Shown piece after piece: positions 6,078 through 7,260 of a DNA stretch of 7,260 nt. The stretch comes from Armatimonadota bacterium (GTDB taxonomy: Bacteria > Armatimonadota > Zipacnadia > Zipacnadales > JABUFB01): NCBI GenBank assembly GCA_018056145.1, contig JAGPGE010000289.1, positions 1 to 7,260 of the forward strand. The letters are read 5' to 3'. How positions within the stretch are numbered: the first letter of the stretch is position 1; every line of letters begins with the position of its first letter. The position numbers were made by a program, and so were the translations under genes. Under the pieces are notes generated by a model that did not search any database, was not told the DNA's origin, and saw only the letters and a list, made by a program, of their open reading frames with translations.

Positions 6078-7260
6078 TCACTCTCCGGGTGAGGTGGCGG
6101 CGTCCTGGCGGCGTGTTACGGCGCGCAGCAACTGGTCGAGGCGGGTCCCTGCGGCGGCTGCCCCTGGAACCCCTGGATGACCAAGCGCGACGAGAACGTA
6201 CTGGCCGCCCAATTGCGTGAGACCGAGCACCACCGAGCCGGTCTCTCCCGCGAGCACCACGCGGTCGCAGTCGGCCAGCCTGGATGCAAAGCAGAGATCT
6301 TCGCACAGCCCGAATACGGCGGCGGCATCACCCGGTGACAGGGCGCTGCCTGGCTGCCGGTGCGCAAGCACCACGACCTGCCGGCCGGGGCAGTAACTCG
6401 CGGTCGCAATTAACCCGGCGGCTTCCGGCAGATCTGCGAACAGCGGCGAAATGCGGCCCTGCAGATCCTCGTCCGGGTATGCAGGGATCGGCTCGGGGCG
6501 CGAGATCGGCGACCAGGCAGGCAGCGCTTCGTCCTGCAAAGCTGCCGTGACCTTGCCCAGGGCGAGGTCGGCAATGCCCAGGTTGGCTTCTCCGGGGAGC
6601 GTCAACGCGATCACAAGGCCCCGGTCTTGCCCGCTCACTGCGCCGATACCCAAGTACTTGCGCCCGATCCTGAGGAAGCCGCGCGCGAAGGCGCCGTAGC
6701 CGCAGGTCTCCAGGACTCGGGAGGCCGCGCAAAGAAGGTCCTCCAGCACCGCGGGGGCGTTCTCACCCGGCTCGCCCAAGTCAAGAGCCCACGCGATTGC
6801 GCGGCCGGAGGGTGTCTCTCCCGTCGCCGGCCGGGATGCGCCCACAGAGAGTAGCGCCCGGGCTGCCGCATCGGCCCACGCAGCCACGGTGGCGGCGTCC
6901 GCGACTGGCGCCGCTCCCGTTGCGATCTCGTATGTGAACAGCCCGTGCTCCGAGGGCGCCAGCGTCGGGCTCTCGGGTTCGGGTTCGGGTTCGGGTTCGG
7001 GTTCCTCAGGGGCGTCTTCGAGGGCCAGGTGCGGCTGGATGACCTGGACGTTGGGCGGCTCGTCGTCCTCCACCGCCGCCGGCTGTTCGGGCCGCATCGG
7101 CTCCGCCGGCGCATCATCGTCGAGCGCCCGTAGTATGGCTTCGCGGGAGGACAGCGCCGGCGCAGCGGGTTGCTCCGGCGCAGGCAGTGCGATGACCTCG
7201 GGCTCAGGGTCAGCGATCTCGGGCTCAGCGCCGTGCTCCTTGGGCTGAGGGGCACGCGGC
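6078..7260 (-). CDS. Protein with acidic Glu-Pro linker and two roadblock/LC7-like domains (5' end outside window)
   Basis: The frame is open from the right edge to TGA 6078-6080, giving 393 residues and no certain start; the true N-terminus lies beyond the window (an internal ATG at 7097 is possible but lacks a reason to prefer it). Numbering from the codon at 7259, residues 1-105 are Pro/Glu/Ala-rich and disordered-looking, with a short helix (SSREAILRALDDD) and a Glu-Pro repeat at about 85-96. Two alpha/beta domains follow. The first (about 106-242) ends in LPGEANLGIADLALGKV, and the second (about 275-382) contains VVLAGETGSVVLGL and YVLVALGHPG. Both resemble roadblock/LC7 domains: a central beta-sheet, a surface beta-strand pair and a final Gly-containing turn into a helix. 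Roadblock proteins such as MglB dimerise and regulate small Ras-like GTPases. The fold assignment is by pattern and moderately sure; the GTPase partner is not in the window. Confidence 0.7.
   Translation of the reverse strand, partial: PRAPQPKEHGAEPEIADPEPEVIALPAPEQPAAPALSSREAILRALDDDAPAEPMRPEQPAAVEDDEPPNVQVIQPHLALEDAPEEPEPEPEPEPESPTLAPSEHGLFTYEIATGAAPVADAATVAAWADAAARALLSVGASRPATGETPSGRAIAWALDLGEPGENAPAVLEDLLCAASRVLETCGYGAFARGFLRIGRKYLGIGAVSGQDRGLVIALTLPGEANLGIADLALGKVTAALQDEALPAWSPISRPEPIPAYPDEDLQGRISPLFADLPEAAGLIATASYCPGRQVVVLAHRQPGSALSPGDAAAVFGLCEDLCFASRLADCDRVVLAGETGSVVLGLTQLGGQYVLVALGHPGVPGAAAAGTRLDQLLRAVTRRQDAATSPGE
6081..6086 (-). promoter_or_regulatory. Shine-Dalgarno deciding the four-helix protein start
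   Basis: GGAGAG lies at the very end of the upstream roadblock gene, just before its TGA stop, and eight bases from the ATG at 6072. It supports that ATG over the GTG at 6081 and implies coupled translation of the two genes. Confidence 0.5.
6974..7003. repeat. Hexanucleotide tandem repeat encoding Glu-Pro dipeptides
   Basis: Five perfect head-to-tail copies of CGGGTT (plus strand) lie within the roadblock-domain gene. On the coding strand they spell alternating Glu and Pro, forming a rigid acidic linker between the disordered N-terminal part and the globular domains. The unit is six bases, so slippage would change linker length without shifting the frame. Confidence 0.85.

Noticed and set aside
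6889..7248. 119-residue Ser/Gly-rich plus-strand frame with SGSGSG repeats
   Set aside because: It is the antisense reading of the Glu-Pro repeat and linker of the roadblock-domain gene.

Overview
This is a GC-rich bacterial chromosomal stretch that is coding almost throughout. It holds ten protein genes, two of them cut by the window ends. There is no RNA gene, transposase, CRISPR array or phage gene. The N-terminal lipobox gene and the KaiC/RadA-like, DUF456 and roadblock/LC7 families indicate a free-living bacterium. A lineage such as Armatimonadota, or another poorly sampled high-GC phylum, would fit, but that placement is inference without a marker gene.

Left part (1-1108): a minus-strand lipoprotein gene made of carboxypeptidase-regulatory-like beta-sandwich repeats runs off the left edge. 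It is read from a good extended -10 promoter at 959-986, inside a 274-base divergent intergenic region.

Middle (1109-5246, plus strand): six genes in a row. They encode a PspB-like single-pass coiled-coil protein, a DUF456 membrane protein, a glycoside hydrolase family 16 protein without a signal peptide, a double-domain KaiC-like ATPase, and two small three-helix membrane proteins that look like paralogues of each other. The last two overlap by four bases. A perfect 10-bp inverted repeat straddles the GH16 stop codon and may separate the GH16 part of the row from the KaiC part.

Right part (5265-7260, minus strand): three tightly coupled genes converge on the plus-strand row with only 18 bases between the stops. 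In order of transcription they are a protein (5' end outside the window) with an acidic Glu-Pro linker and two roadblock/LC7-like domains, a four-helix membrane protein, and a 58-59 residue four-cysteine mini-protein that is easy to miss.

The part most likely to be an undescribed system is the KaiC-like ATPase with its two small membrane partners, facing the roadblock/membrane/cysteine-protein operon. KaiC-like ATPases and roadblock proteins are both signalling switch components, so a membrane-linked nucleotide-switch module is a reasonable hypothesis. The window contains no recognisable KaiA, KaiB, histidine kinase, or MglA-type GTPase, so the wiring is not proven here.
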